NCBI GenBank assembly: GCA_963966185.1
Contig: CAWZYM010000099.1
Span: 21,001 to 85,000 of the forward strand
Reading direction: 5' to 3'
Source of the DNA: Rhabditoides inermis
Lineage: Eukaryota > Nematoda > Chromadorea > Rhabditida > Rhabditidae
DNA: 64,000 nt
The translations under genes and the position numbers were made by a program. This document shows positions 9,947 to 35,692 of the stretch, in pieces. Each line of letters begins with the position of its first letter. Position 1 is the stretch's first letter. The notes beneath the pieces were generated by a model, which saw nothing but the letters and a program-made list of their open reading frames with translations, had not been told where the DNA came from and did no database searches.

Positions 9947-11391
9947 TGTTAATTGTAGTGTAGTGTGTAGCTATTGTTGTGCAATTCCGGAGACAGGTTG
10001 ATGTTACACTTTGAAATGGATGGGACAGAGAAGATCGTGACAATGGAGAGTGTTTTCCCCCAAAATGCTTTGAACATCATTCCTAATTTCGGAAAACGGA
10101 AATCAAGAGAAATCACTGTTCACAGATCTTTGAAATCAATGTGGGTGGTCGGCGAAAAAATCAATGTGGGTGGTCGGCCGATGTTTTGAATAAAAGTTGT
10201 TTACAGTTTGTTGCTGACTGCAACTACGGAAGCTCGGACTCTCCCTCGGTATCCAATAGGGAACTCTCAAGGCAATATTATCAGGTAAAATACGTGCTGT
10301 ATAACACAGTAGATCTAATTAAGTTCTATCGTGTTTTCCGTAAGAAGAACAGTGATTGTACTCACAGTACATTTCCGTGAAGTTTCGTCTTTCGTCTGAG
10401 AAGAACAATGATCACACACTTTCACATAAAAAAGGTAAAAGTAAAAAGATTCGAAAGATGCCACAGTTCAACAGATTACTCTGCGGAAGGGGTCGAAGAA
10501 AGAGAATGGCACTACACCATAGCCCAAAACGATGTTCCAACGAAAGTTGTCACACTTTCACATGTTCTATATTTTCAGCAGCAGTATGGCAACCAGCCGC
10601 AGGTTCTCGGCAAGTATATCCACTACAATGATAAGACAGTCAGAGACTATGGACAGTTCGGAAACTGGTGGGTACGGAGAGTGGGAGAGAAGAGGGGGAT
10701 TTCGTTGGCAGAATGGAATGTGATATGGCAGATGTGTGTGGGTACAAACTGAACCCGATTGCTCCAAGCTGGTTCCTGTTTGGGCAGTTTGTAGGTGTTG
10801 TAATGGAGAGTTCAGTGGGATCATGTCATATAAATCATTACAGGTACTACCCGAACTACTATCCTCCCACGTACATCAGCGGCATGTTCGACGGAAGGGC
10901 GAGCAGTATGCAGCAACTGGAGACGGACTACAAGTTCGCCAAGGGAGGACACTATCCCTACCAGAGGTACGAGGAGAGAGAGGGGGAGAGAAGTTGACGC
11001 TGACATTCCAGAGCGGACAACATGATCAACATCATGCTACAGCGCACGTCTCTACCCACCTGCCTACACGATCTCTTCTACTGCGTGCGAGCGCAATACC
11101 AGAGCCCCTACCAGGTATGTACGGAAACATTGCAATCAGAAGAAGTGCGCAGTAGAAAAGAGAGAGCGCAGGTATTAGCGTCACGTGCCCAATACCCGTG
11201 CGCTGCGGTGTTTGAGCGCCTGACCAAAAGCCAAAGGCGAACTCTCTGAATTCATTAAAATCTATAATTATATACCTGATGAGAATATACACATCACATT
11301 TCAGAGATACTACTCCGATCAAGAGCGTCATCGCCCGTACAACGGACCTAAGGACGGATTTCCCTCCGGTCACAAGCATCGTCAAGCTTGA
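9689..11391 (+). CDS. Secreted Tyr-rich small protein, unknown function
   Basis: Six exons join cleanly (9689-9880, 10207-10284, 10579-10667, 10844-10966, 11012-11114, 11305-11391) into 223 residues. Residues 1-16 ([16 protein letters not shown]) form a signal peptide, so the product should enter the secretory pathway. The mature part has scattered cysteines in [36 protein letters not shown] and [14 protein letters not shown], and is rich in Tyr, Gln and Asn ([14 protein letters not shown]). The cysteines suggest disulfides. No enzyme or adhesion domain was recognised. An acceptor-like TTTTTTCTAG lies directly before the ATG. The first intron opens with a GA tract (about 9883-9944). Confidence 0.8.
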
Positions 11392-11433
11392 ATGATGTTA
11401 CCTCATAGTATCATTGAAATATGTACATAATAT

Positions 11434-11439
11434 AATAAA
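11434..11439 (+). terminator. Poly(A) signal AATAAA
   Basis: Canonical hexamer 43 bases past the stop of the secreted protein gene. Confidence 0.7.
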
Positions 11440-11893
11440 CATATTTTGTATTTGATTTCGAAATAGATTGGATTTTTATTACTGTTGACGAATCTACCAC
11501 TCATTTGAAAAACGCGCGCAAAGTATGTGAAGACACGGTTCTTTCTTGTGCGCACGATTGGTGTTTTCAAAAATATTCATTTTTTGTTTGTAAAATTCTG
11601 TTTCCCGCTTTTTTTGTTTGTTTTTGATGTTTATTGAATGTGGGAATGTGTATACACATGATGCACTCACTATCAAAAACAGTTTCGTCATACATGTGTT
11701 CTGTACAAAATCTGAGCGAGGAAGGACTCCACCACACAACTGATGATATCGACAGTGTTAGCGTTTGGTTGTTGTGGTTTCAGTTTGTTTATTTAATTCA
11801 ATCTTCATTTTTATTACATATTTTATGTTTGTGTTTATTCTAATTTTGTTTATTTCAGTTCATCAAGGGTATCTATTCCGATCCGGACTGAGG
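11440..11893. other. Intergenic, AT-rich, promoter side of SF3B1
   Basis: AT-rich spacer with no exon. TTTATTTCAG near 11850-11859 is a good splice or trans-splice acceptor 35 bases before the SF3B1 start codon. Confidence 0.5.
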
Positions 11894-14800
11894 ATGTCTC
11901 GGCCAGGAAGAACCCGCGAGGGTAAGTAAGAACCAGTTTTTCGTTTTGTGATGTTTGTATACGGATTGCCTGACATGTGCATTTTTTCCAAATAATAATC
12001 TATCGTTTTCCAGAGGTGGAAGCGTATGCTGCCAGTCTGAATAGAAAACGGAATCTTCAGAACGACGAAGGCGATGATGAGCACGGCAACGGAGTCGAGA
12101 AAGTTGCCTTCGGAGAGGCCGGAGCATTCGACACAGTGAGTGTTTTTTTTTTAAGATTTATTTTGATTATCTATTGGCGTATTCTTGACATGTAAGATAT
12201 GAAATGTATCATTGTTTTTGTCTAGGATGTGTACGGAAGTGTGCGCGGTGGAAAGAGTGGCTACCTGGAGTCCATCGGCCCGAACGACGAGGACGATGTG
12301 GACGAGGATGCCATCACCGCCGAGACCATCAAGAGCAAGTCGCAATTCTCTGCGCCCGGCAAGTTCCTTCAGGAAGCCGCCAATTCAGCTGAAGTGAGTT
12401 CCAATTTCAACTTGTATGATGTCTTCGGTTGTAGAAATTTTGCAATCGTATTTGTGACGTCTTTATTTTTTAGGATGTGGATCCGTTCGAGAACACCCGG
12501 ACGAAGACTATTGCTGAGAGGCAGAGCAACTACCAGGCTCGTGCTAGGATGAGGCAAATCTCGCCTGACCGTGTCGACCCCTTCCGTGAGTTTCTATTTT
12601 TGCGAATCTGCGATGTTTATTTATAAGATTATGATGAAAAGTGATGTTCAGCCTACGTACCGTTTTCTTTTTTCAATCATGTGCACACATTGTAGTTGAT
12701 CAAACTCCGAATGTTCGCGATCGTAACTATGCGGATGTGATGAAGGAACAAATGTACAAGGAGGAGAAGCAAAAGGTAGGCATGATTATTGTGATGCGTA
12801 TCAACATGAATTGTAGGTTGATCGCGAGCTTGCCGACCGTCACGCAGCTGGAGAGCTGCATCAGGTGAAAGGACCCGAAGTGAAGAAGGCTAGGTGGGAT
12901 TCGGCCACTGAAACTCCCAAGGATACTCTTGGAGCAGGCGCCACCACCCCTGCTCAAGGAAGCGGACCTAAGAAGAGACTCGGCTTCTCCACTCTGAGCG
13001 CCGAGGTGCGTTTAGAGGGAATGAGTTGCTTACTCAGAACTAATGCAGGCGGCCACTCCCCACGTTGCTCGTTGGGATGAGACCCCTGCGCATGGATCTG
13101 CTACTGATGCGACTCCCGCACACGGCAAGCAGTGGGATTCCACCCCCGCTGCCCAGACTCCCCGCAGGAACCGCTGGGACGAGACGCCGAGGGAGGGAGT
13201 GTCTGTGAGTCTAATACAATATTTTATAATAGAGTCGTGATTTGTTTCAGGTACGCGATTCTGGTGCGATGACTCCTGGTTGGGGAATGGAGACTCCGTC
13301 GGCGAACCGCGACGACCACATCAAGGTCGAGGATACGCCGTCTGCCAGCAAGAGGAAGTCGAGGTGAGTATTGTAAGCATTCGATCGCATCAGTGAATGA
13401 TAGGTGTATTCGCGTATTATATTAACTTTATTGCGGCATTTAGGTGGGATTTGACTCCGTCTGGTGCGACTCCTGCAGGTGGTGAGACTCCGTCGAATGC
13501 GGCTGGAGCGGCGACTCCGTCGTTCACTCCGAAGTATTCTGCGGGAGCGATGACTCCGCAGATGACTCCTGGAGGAAGCACTCCCATCGGACAGCTTGCC
13601 ATGGGAATGAAGACTCCGGCTGCGCCTATGGTGCCTATGACACCCGAGCAGATGCACATCTACAAGTGGGAGAAGGAGATCGACGATCGCAACAGGGCTC
13701 TCTCCGATGAGGAGCTCGACGCACTCTTCCCGCCTGGATATAAGGTGAGAGAAACGTGCGACAATACGATGTATTTACTTATCGTGGTTATAGGTGCTGC
13801 CGCCGCCGCAGGGTTACATAGCTATCCGTACCCCGTCGAGAAAGCTGATGGCCACCCCCACTCCGATGGGACAGGGAGCGATCGGATTCACGATGCAGGG
13901 CACTCCTGAGAGGGAGGGTCTCGGAGACAAGGGGGTAAGTGTCAGTGTAACTGAACCGTGAACAGTAGGAGAGAAAGGTCACAGAAAACTGAATGAGCAT
14001 GAGGTGATTACAGGCGGGCGGTCTGATTGACACTCAGCCGAAGAATGCGGAGCTGCCGCCGCTCAAGCCGGAGGACATGCAGTATTTCGATAAGCTGCTC
14101 ATGGATGTGGACGAGAGCACTTTGAGCAAGGAGGAGTTGAACGAGAGGGAGATCATGAGCCAGCTGCTCAAGATCAAGAACGGAACACCTCCCATGAGGA
14201 AGAGCGGACTGCGCACCGTGAGTACATAGCAATGCGTCGTGTATTTCAAATATCTTGTTTCAGATCACAAAGGATGCGCGCAAATTCGGAGCCGGCCCGC
14301 TGTTCAACCAGATTCTACCTCTTCTCATGTCGCCTTCTCTCGAAGATCAGGAGCGTCATCTCATGGTCAAGGTGAGTGTTTTTTAAAGCTCGAATGTATA
14401 ATGATCTGTTAAATGGATAAATTTACCTATTTACATGTGAACTGTTTTCAGGTCATTGACCGTATCCTGTACAAGCTAGACGACTTGGTGCGTCCGTACG
14501 TGCACAAGATTCTTGTGGTCATCGAGCCGCTTCTCATCGACGAGGACTACTATGCTCGCGTGGAGGGCAGAGAAATCATCTCGAACCTGGCCAAGGCTGC
14601 CGGTCTCGCCACCATGATCTCCACCATGCGTCCCGACATTGACAACGTGGACGAGTACGTGCGCAACACGACTGCTCGTGCGTTCGCCGTCGTCGCGTCG
14701 GCTCTCGGCATTCCCTCCCTGCTGCCCTTCCTCAAGGCTGTGTGCAAGTCGAAGAAGAGTTGGCAGGCGAGGCACACTGGTATCAAGATTGTGCAGCAGA

Positions 14801-17189
14801 TTGCCATTCTGATGGGATGCGCCGTGCTGCCTCATCTCAAGTCGCTCGTCGAGATTGTCGAGGGAGGACTCGAGGACGAGCAACAGAAGGTGAGTCGACG
14901 AGGAAAGGGAGAAAGAGTGTGTTGTTAAAATGCTATGTTCAGGTGCGCACTATAACCGCCCTGTGTCTGTCTGCGCTGGCGGAGGCGTCTGCCCCGTACG
15001 GAATCGAAGCGTTCGATTCGGTGTTGAAGCCTCTGTGGAAGGGTATCCGCATGCACCGTGGAAAGGGTTTGGCCGCGTTCCTCAAGGCGATTGGATTCCT
15101 CATCCCGCTCATGGACGCCGAGTACGCCTCCTACTACACCAGGGAAGTGATGCTCATCCTCATCCGAGAGTTTGCCTCTCCCGACGAGGAAATGAAGAAG
15201 ATTGTTCTTAAGGTGAGTCAAAGTTTTTTATCTTGTGTCCTGATATAGATGCTCCTTCTTCGAAGCCTTGAACAAAACTCATTTTCTGTCGTTTAGGTGG
15301 TGAAGCAGTGCTGTGCGACAGACGGAGTTGAGCCGGCGTACATTCGCGACGAGATTCTTGGTCCGTTCTTCAAGGCATTCTGGAACCAGCGGATGGCGAT
15401 GGATAGGAGGAACTACCGGCAACTCGTCGACACAACAGTGGAAATTGCCACCAAGGTCGGCACGGCAGAGATGATCGCCCGCGTGGTGGATGACCTCAAG
15501 GACGAGAATGAGCAGTACAGGTTTGTTCTAAGAGGTCTAAGAGAAGGTTTATTGATTATCGTTTGTTCCAGGAAGATGGTGATGGAGACAATCGAGAACA
15601 TCATCCAGCTGCAGGGCGCCACCGAGATTGATTCGAGGTTGGAGGAGCAGCTCATTGACGGTATTCTCTACTCGTTCCAGGTGAGGACGAATTTTTATGT
15701 TGTTATTTAAATATGTTGTAATAGTGAGTTGGCAAATTGACATTTAAGCGTAGCTTACAATTTTTTAGGAGCAAACGCAAGAGGACGTGGTAATGCTGGA
15801 CGGATTCGGTACGGTGTGCCGCGCCCTCGGTCGCCGCTCCAAACCCTACTTGCCTCAGATTTGCGGAACCATTCTGTGGAGGTTGAATAACAAGTCGGCC
15901 AAGGTCCGTTCAGGAGAAATTGATAGCGACTAATATTTATTTATTTCAGGTGCGACAACAGGCGGCGGATCTGATCTCGCGTGTAGCCCCGGTGATGCAT
16001 TTGTGTGAGGAAGAGAAACTGATGTGCCATCTTGGAGTGGTGCTGTACGAGTACCTGGGAGAAGAGTACCCCGAGGTGCTCGGATCTATCCTTGGTGCCC
16101 TCAAGAGTATCACCAACGTGATCGGAATGAGCAAGATGACCCCGCCCATCAAGGATCTTCTCCCTCGTCTCACCCCCATCCTCAAGAACAGACACGAGAA
16201 GGTGCAGGAGAACTGCATCGACCTCGTCGGATCGATCGCCGACCGCGGAAGCGAGTTTGTGTCTGCGAGGGAGTGGATGCGTATCTGCTTCGAGCTGCTC
16301 GAGCTGCTCAAGGCGCACAAGAAGAGCATCCGCCGTGCCGCCATCAACACGTTCGGATTCATCGCCAAGGCGATCGGCCCCCACGATGTGCTCGCCACGC
16401 TGCTCAACAACCTCAAGGTGCAGGAGCGCCAGCTGCGTGTCTGCACCACGGTCGCCATCGCCATTGTGTCGGAGACGTGCGCGCCCTTCACCGTCCTGCC
16501 CGCCATCATGAACGAGTACAGAGTACCCGACATGAACGTCCAGAACGGAGTCCTTAAGTCGCTATCGTTCATGTTCGAGGTGGGTGAGAGTGTGGTGTTT
16601 GGAGGTAGATGAGATTGATGTGTGTTGTTTCAGTACATTGGCGAGATGGCTAAGGACTACATCTACGCGGTGACTCCCCTGCTGATTGACGCCCTGATGG
16701 AGAGGGATCAGGTGCACAGGCAGATTGCCATCGACGCCGTCGCCCATCTATCGCTCGGAGTGTATGGGTGAGTTCATCTTACGATCAAACCTAGTGTGAT
16801 GCCAAATTCTGTTTGTTCAGATTTGGCTGCGAAGACGCCCTGGTGCATCTGCTCAACTATGTGTGGCCGAACATGCTCGAGAACAGTCCGCATCTCATTC
16901 AGCGATACGTGTTTGCCTGCGAGGGCATGCGCGTCTCACTTGGACCCATAAAGGCAAGTCCTGTCGTTGACTTTGACAATGCATTGTACTGACTGTGTGG
17001 ATTTTTCAGGTGATGCAGTACTGTCTGCAGGCGTTGTGGCATCCCGCGCGAAAGGTGCGCGAGCCGGTGTGGAAGGTGTTCAACAACCTGGTGCTCGGCT
17101 CGCAGGACGCAATCGTTGCCGGATACCCTCGCGTCGAGAATACAGATCGCAACCAGTACGTGCGATACGAGCTCGACTATATCATGTAG
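11894..17189 (+). CDS. sftb-1: Splicing factor 3B subunit 1 (U2 snRNP)
   Basis: SF3B1 is the scaffold of SF3b that holds the branch-point duplex in the nucleus. The N-terminus (MSRPGRTRE...) carries many TP/WD repeats ([32 protein letters not shown]), the binding region for U2AF-type partners and cyclin kinases. From [20 protein letters not shown] onwards it is nearly colinear with human SF3B1, including [15 protein letters not shown] and the HEAT repeats to the end RYELDYIM. Residues at the human cancer hotspots are unchanged: R625 in [12 protein letters not shown]662/K666 in ARHTGIKI and K700 in EQQKVRTI. The position of human V1078 is isoleucine ([14 protein letters not shown]). About 20 exons with short introns give an estimated 1,300 residues. 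No frame breaks were seen. Confidence 0.96.
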
Positions 17190-17696
17190 ACGGGAGGAGC
17201 GGGAGGATAGAGGGCCGAGCAGGATATGTGAGCAGTGACCCCACACTGTTCGTGTAGAACAATACACTCGTAATTTATGATGATCTTGAAATTTCATTCG
17301 TTTGTTGAACCGTTGTTAATGGAGAAAGGTTGTTTTGTCGTAAGTATATATCTCGTTTGTTGGTTTTTATATATGTTTCTTCGAGGTAGTGAGAGTTGGA
17401 TAGAATGTTGTATTTATATATTCCAGATTTCCGCTATGCTCCCACTCTCACAATAGTTCATCCACCCCCACGTACTGTATGCGCGTATAAATGTGTCCGT
17501 GTTTTACTTGTGTGTAGTGCTCCTGCCAGCGGTACGCAGACCGTTTGATATCTCTTCAGTGTGGCTACTGTGATATTGACTTGTCTCATTGCAGATCCTT
17601 CCGGCAGGCAGTATAGCGGGAAGAGTCTCCCTCAGCCGGAGGACCTCTTCTAAGTGAGACTCGCCGCGAGTCGACCATTGTAATCTCTCGCTTAGC
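17190..17696. other. Intergenic between SF3B1 and DEPDC5
   Basis: A 507-bp spacer with no exon. It contains a weak hairpin whose 5' arm includes GAGGTAG (17393-17399), discussed among the rejected items. Confidence 0.5.
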
Positions 17697-32212
<14,516 letters not shown>

Positions 32213-32563
32213 AGATGGTGAAAGAGACGCTGGTTTGCAACTCGGTTAGACTCGGTAGAGTAGGCGACTCGGTGACACTAGAGGTTTCTGTATGTGTAAA
32301 ATATGTTGATAGTTTTCCACATTCCTAGTCTGAATCAATGTTGAAACGATTTTTTTCTTTTGCCTTTCGAAGGACGTGTATGTATGAATTGATTACTGTA
32401 TGTGTTGGTTTTACGTGCTTTACGCACGCGTGCAGAGTATTTTTTGATAAAAAGTTTGATTTCTGTTGTGTTTTTGAATGCTAACGAAACGGTTGGTGCT
32501 ACCGAGTGAATATCTAACATAAGAAGATGCTGAATTGGATTGATTGAGGGTTTTGTTTTCTAG
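32213..32563. other. Short intergenic spacer DEPDC5-GPN3
   Basis: Only 351 bp separate the two genes. GTTTTGTTTTCTAG ends at 32563, exactly abutting the GPN3 ATG, and is a strong acceptor with no donor needed upstream. This fits trans-splicing of a downstream operon gene. Confidence 0.6.
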
Positions 32564-34711
32564 ATGAAGTACGCACAACTAGTGATGGGTCCTGCGGGCA
32601 GTGGAAAGGTGAGGGAGGGACCGGGTTGAAACAGATGACGTCATCATGTTCAGTCGACGTACTGTTCGGTGATGTACAACCACTGTCTGAACATCAGCCG
32701 ACAGCTGCTGATGGTGAACCTCGACCCCGCCTGCGAACAGTTCAACTATCCCGCGTGTGTCGGTGGGTCGGGGAGAGGGGAGGGATAGAAAGGAACTGTC
32801 TGGCACCCCCGCTCATCAGCCAATCAGTTATTTCTATGTGCATCTCACTGTCGATTTCGAATCGAACGACGATTGCTGAGGAATGAGATGATGATGACGG
32901 TGTTGGGGAGGAGAGGAAGTATGGAGCGAGACAGGCCTCCGTGAATGAAGGATGATGTTTCACAGACGTGCGCGAGCTGATCAGCGTGGATGACGTGCTG
33001 GAGGACGAGGAGATGAAGCTCGGCCCGAACGGGGCGCTCGTCTTCTGCATGGAGTGAGTGAAAGAGAGAGAGAGGGGGGGGGGGTGGAGAGAGAGAGAGA
33101 GGAGAGAGAGTACACCTGTCCGCCCCAGGTACCTGGTGCAGAACCTGGACTGGCTGCACGACCAGCTGAGCGAGGCCGAGGACGACTACTTTGTGTTCGA
33201 CCTGCCCGGCCAGATCGAGCTCTACTCCCACCTGCCCGTCATGCGACAGATTGTGAGTGTCGGTGTGCAACGTCTTGTCATTGTGTCTCTGTGTCTGTGG
33301 TAGTGTATGTGTCTGTCCTGTCATGAGACAGATTTAGAGAGAGAGGGGAGAGAGAGGAAGAGAGGGGGAGAGAGAAATGCTCCATTTCCATGTCCGTCAT
33401 GAGACGAATTTTAAGACCCACGTTTATCGTTTTTGTGTTGTAGGTGGACGCTCTTCGCAGCTGGGACTTCAACGTCTGCTCCGTCTTCCTCATCGACACT
33501 CACTTTGTGCTCGAGGCGGAGAAGTGAGCGGATCGATATAATCAATCGATAATGGACTGTCTAGGTTCATCTCCGGCGCGCTGACGGCGCTGTCGTCGAT
33601 GGTGGCGATGGAGACGCCGACGGTGAACGTGCTCACCAAGATGGACCTGCTCAGCGAGAGAAACAAGGTGAGGGGGGAGGGAGGGAGGGAGAAAGAGGGG
33701 AGAGAGAGAAAGGGGAAAAGAGAGAGAGAGGTAGAGAGAGAGAGAGAAGGAGAGAGAGAGAGAGAGAAGGAGAGAGAGAGAGAGAGAGATTGTCTTTTGT
33801 TGAGGCAATCGTGGAGGATTTTCTGGAGACGGACACGCGGGCTATTGTGGAGGGCGACGCGGCCGGAGTGTTCTCGCAGAGGCATCGGCAGCTGACCAGA
33901 ACGATTGCCACGGTAAGACTGTATTACAGAAGGTGTAAAAGATTATGGTAAAGGTAGCTTCTCGATTCAAGTGATTACTCCGTGGAGTTCGAAGGAAGAC
34001 TATGACACTACACTCACAGAAGTTGTACGGTAGATATAGCATTAGTCACTTGGTATGTATTAGGTAATCATGTCGTTGTCGAGTACAAGTGTACAATACA
34101 TCATTTTAATGCGAGCTTATTATCGGTTCGGCGAGAGCTCGTTAGTGGCTATATTGAGAAGTGGGTGTAGCGATAGATTGTAGCCACTAGCCACTACGTC
34201 GGTCGGCGTGTGAAAGGGATTGTGCATTGTATAATTGTGATGTTGTATGGCTGGCTAGATGAATAAAGGGAGTGAGAGTGGAGGGGGGGATTATGGGAGG
34301 CCTGCGGCAGACTCGCGCATTTATGAGAGGCGATGCCTGCCGGGACATCTGCCGCTGCTGCCCGCGGCGAATGTGCCCCGCGGATTAGACGATATGAGAG
34401 ACGGGGATATTATGCGAGACGGGCACCTGGGAAATGAATCAGTGGAATGGGAATGTGGAATGGAAAAGCAAAGGTGTACAGGTGCTGGAGGACTATTCGA
34501 TGGTGAAGTTTGTGCCGCTGAACAGCGAGGAGGAGGAGAGCATCCAGCAGCTGCTGCTCGTCATCGACACGACCATCCAGTATGGAGAGGACCTGGAGGT
34601 GGAGGAAAGATCAAAAAAGAGAGACTTATAATCTTTCAGGTTCGAGACCGCTTCCCTGACCTGGAGGATGATGACGAAGGCGGCCCGGATATCGGAGACT
34701 ATGGAATGTGA
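32564..34711 (+). CDS. GPN3: GPN-loop GTPase 3
   Basis: GPN3 is a cytoplasmic GTPase that works with GPN1 in assembly and nuclear import of RNA polymerase II. The N-terminus [19 protein letters not shown] contains the P-loop. [12 protein letters not shown] follows, then [20 protein letters not shown] and the diagnostic Gly-Pro-Asn loop in [14 protein letters not shown]. The switch II-like [16 protein letters not shown] and the base-specificity motif TKMDLL complete the fold. The C-terminus has [20 protein letters not shown] and IQYGEDLEV, then a short acidic end DIGDYGM. Gene length and order match animal GPN3. One intron (about 33913-34480) is longer than the rest, and a GA tract fills the intron at 33670-33790. 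The start abuts an acceptor site. Confidence 0.93.
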
Positions 34712-34820
34712 ATTTCGTTTTGTACTCGAATTGTTATGTTGTAATATGTGTTGTTGAATTTGAAATGTTGATAAAATGTTGATTTTTAATTGTCGGGGTG
34801 AATTTTCTGATGGAATACAT

Positions 34821-34826
34821 AATAAA
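34821..34826 (+). terminator. Poly(A) signal AATAAA
   Basis: Canonical hexamer 110 bases past the GPN3 stop. Confidence 0.6.
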
Positions 34827-35692
34827 AATGTACGAGCACCTTTTGACGATCATGTGCGCGGCGTGGAATTTCGAATTCCCCTCCTGCTACTAGCTACAGT
34901 AACCAGGAAACGTTGCCTTGGCAATCGAAATTATGTTGATCGATGGATTGTGTTTATTTTTATAAGTTCAATCGATATGAATATTTGAATCAGCTGATTT
35001 AGAAAACATACATAATAACATGGCATAATGCCGTCATAAGTTGTGCAGATTTTTTGTTCGGCTGACGTACGTTTTCCGAACGTCTTTATTGTTGAACATT
35101 AGCTATACATCTATAGTATTTTTGTATTTATATCATGAATGTTATTGACCGTTTTAAATGGTAGTCATTAGGACTTCATCACTACCACCTATGGTCAAGG
35201 CTATAATTGTTTAGTTTAACGGTGGCCATGATATTATGTTGTTTATTGATGTACTCGTTGAACTTGACGCCGTGGATAATTCATTCTAATATCGCGTATA
35301 TTCATATTTCTTTTTAGATCACTTGCGTAGCTATATTTCTGGACGTTATGCACTGTGTGGATCAAGCGTATTATTACTAGTATGCACATTTCTGCTGTCG
35401 TCTGAAGAAGAACACTGTGATACTACTTTGAATGCGAACCAAGAACACAAGTGAGTTTTTGACTTTTTTACTGTGGATTATGTTGCGCTGTTTTATAGCA
35501 TTCCCGTTTCATGACAAAATATACATTTCGTTCAAAGTTAATCAGTTTGAACACACCCGCATTTGTGTCACTTTGTTGTTTGTAGCTTGATGCTTGACTT
35601 GCTGACATTACAAAGTTTGAAATAGTTGTTCTTATTTCGTTATTATATAGTTTCGTAAGTGTATATTATAGACACTGTGTGGCGGTTCGCGG
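34827..35692. other. Intergenic, AT-rich
   Basis: Spacer between GPN3 and KANSL2 with an X-box-like site (34912-34925). No exon was recognised. The segment 35440-35690 may hold 5' UTR of KANSL2. Confidence 0.5.
34912..34925. promoter_or_regulatory. X-box-like (RFX) palindrome
   Basis: GTTGCCTTGGCAAT differs by two bases from the palindrome GTTGCCATGGCAAC bound by RFX factors (DAF-19 in C. elegans). It lies about 780 bp upstream of the KANSL2 ATG, further than typical ciliary X-boxes, so function is doubtful. Confidence 0.3.

Noticed and set aside
15946..16572. 208-codon minus-strand open frame across SF3B1
   Set aside because: It is an antisense shadow of a conserved, codon-biased SF3B1 exon.
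17391..17460. let-7-like seed GAGGTAG followed by GTGAGAGT pairing with ACTCTCAC
   Set aside because: Only the seed fits. The rest does not resemble let-7, mir-48, mir-84 or mir-241, and the stem is short with a loop of about 50 nt.
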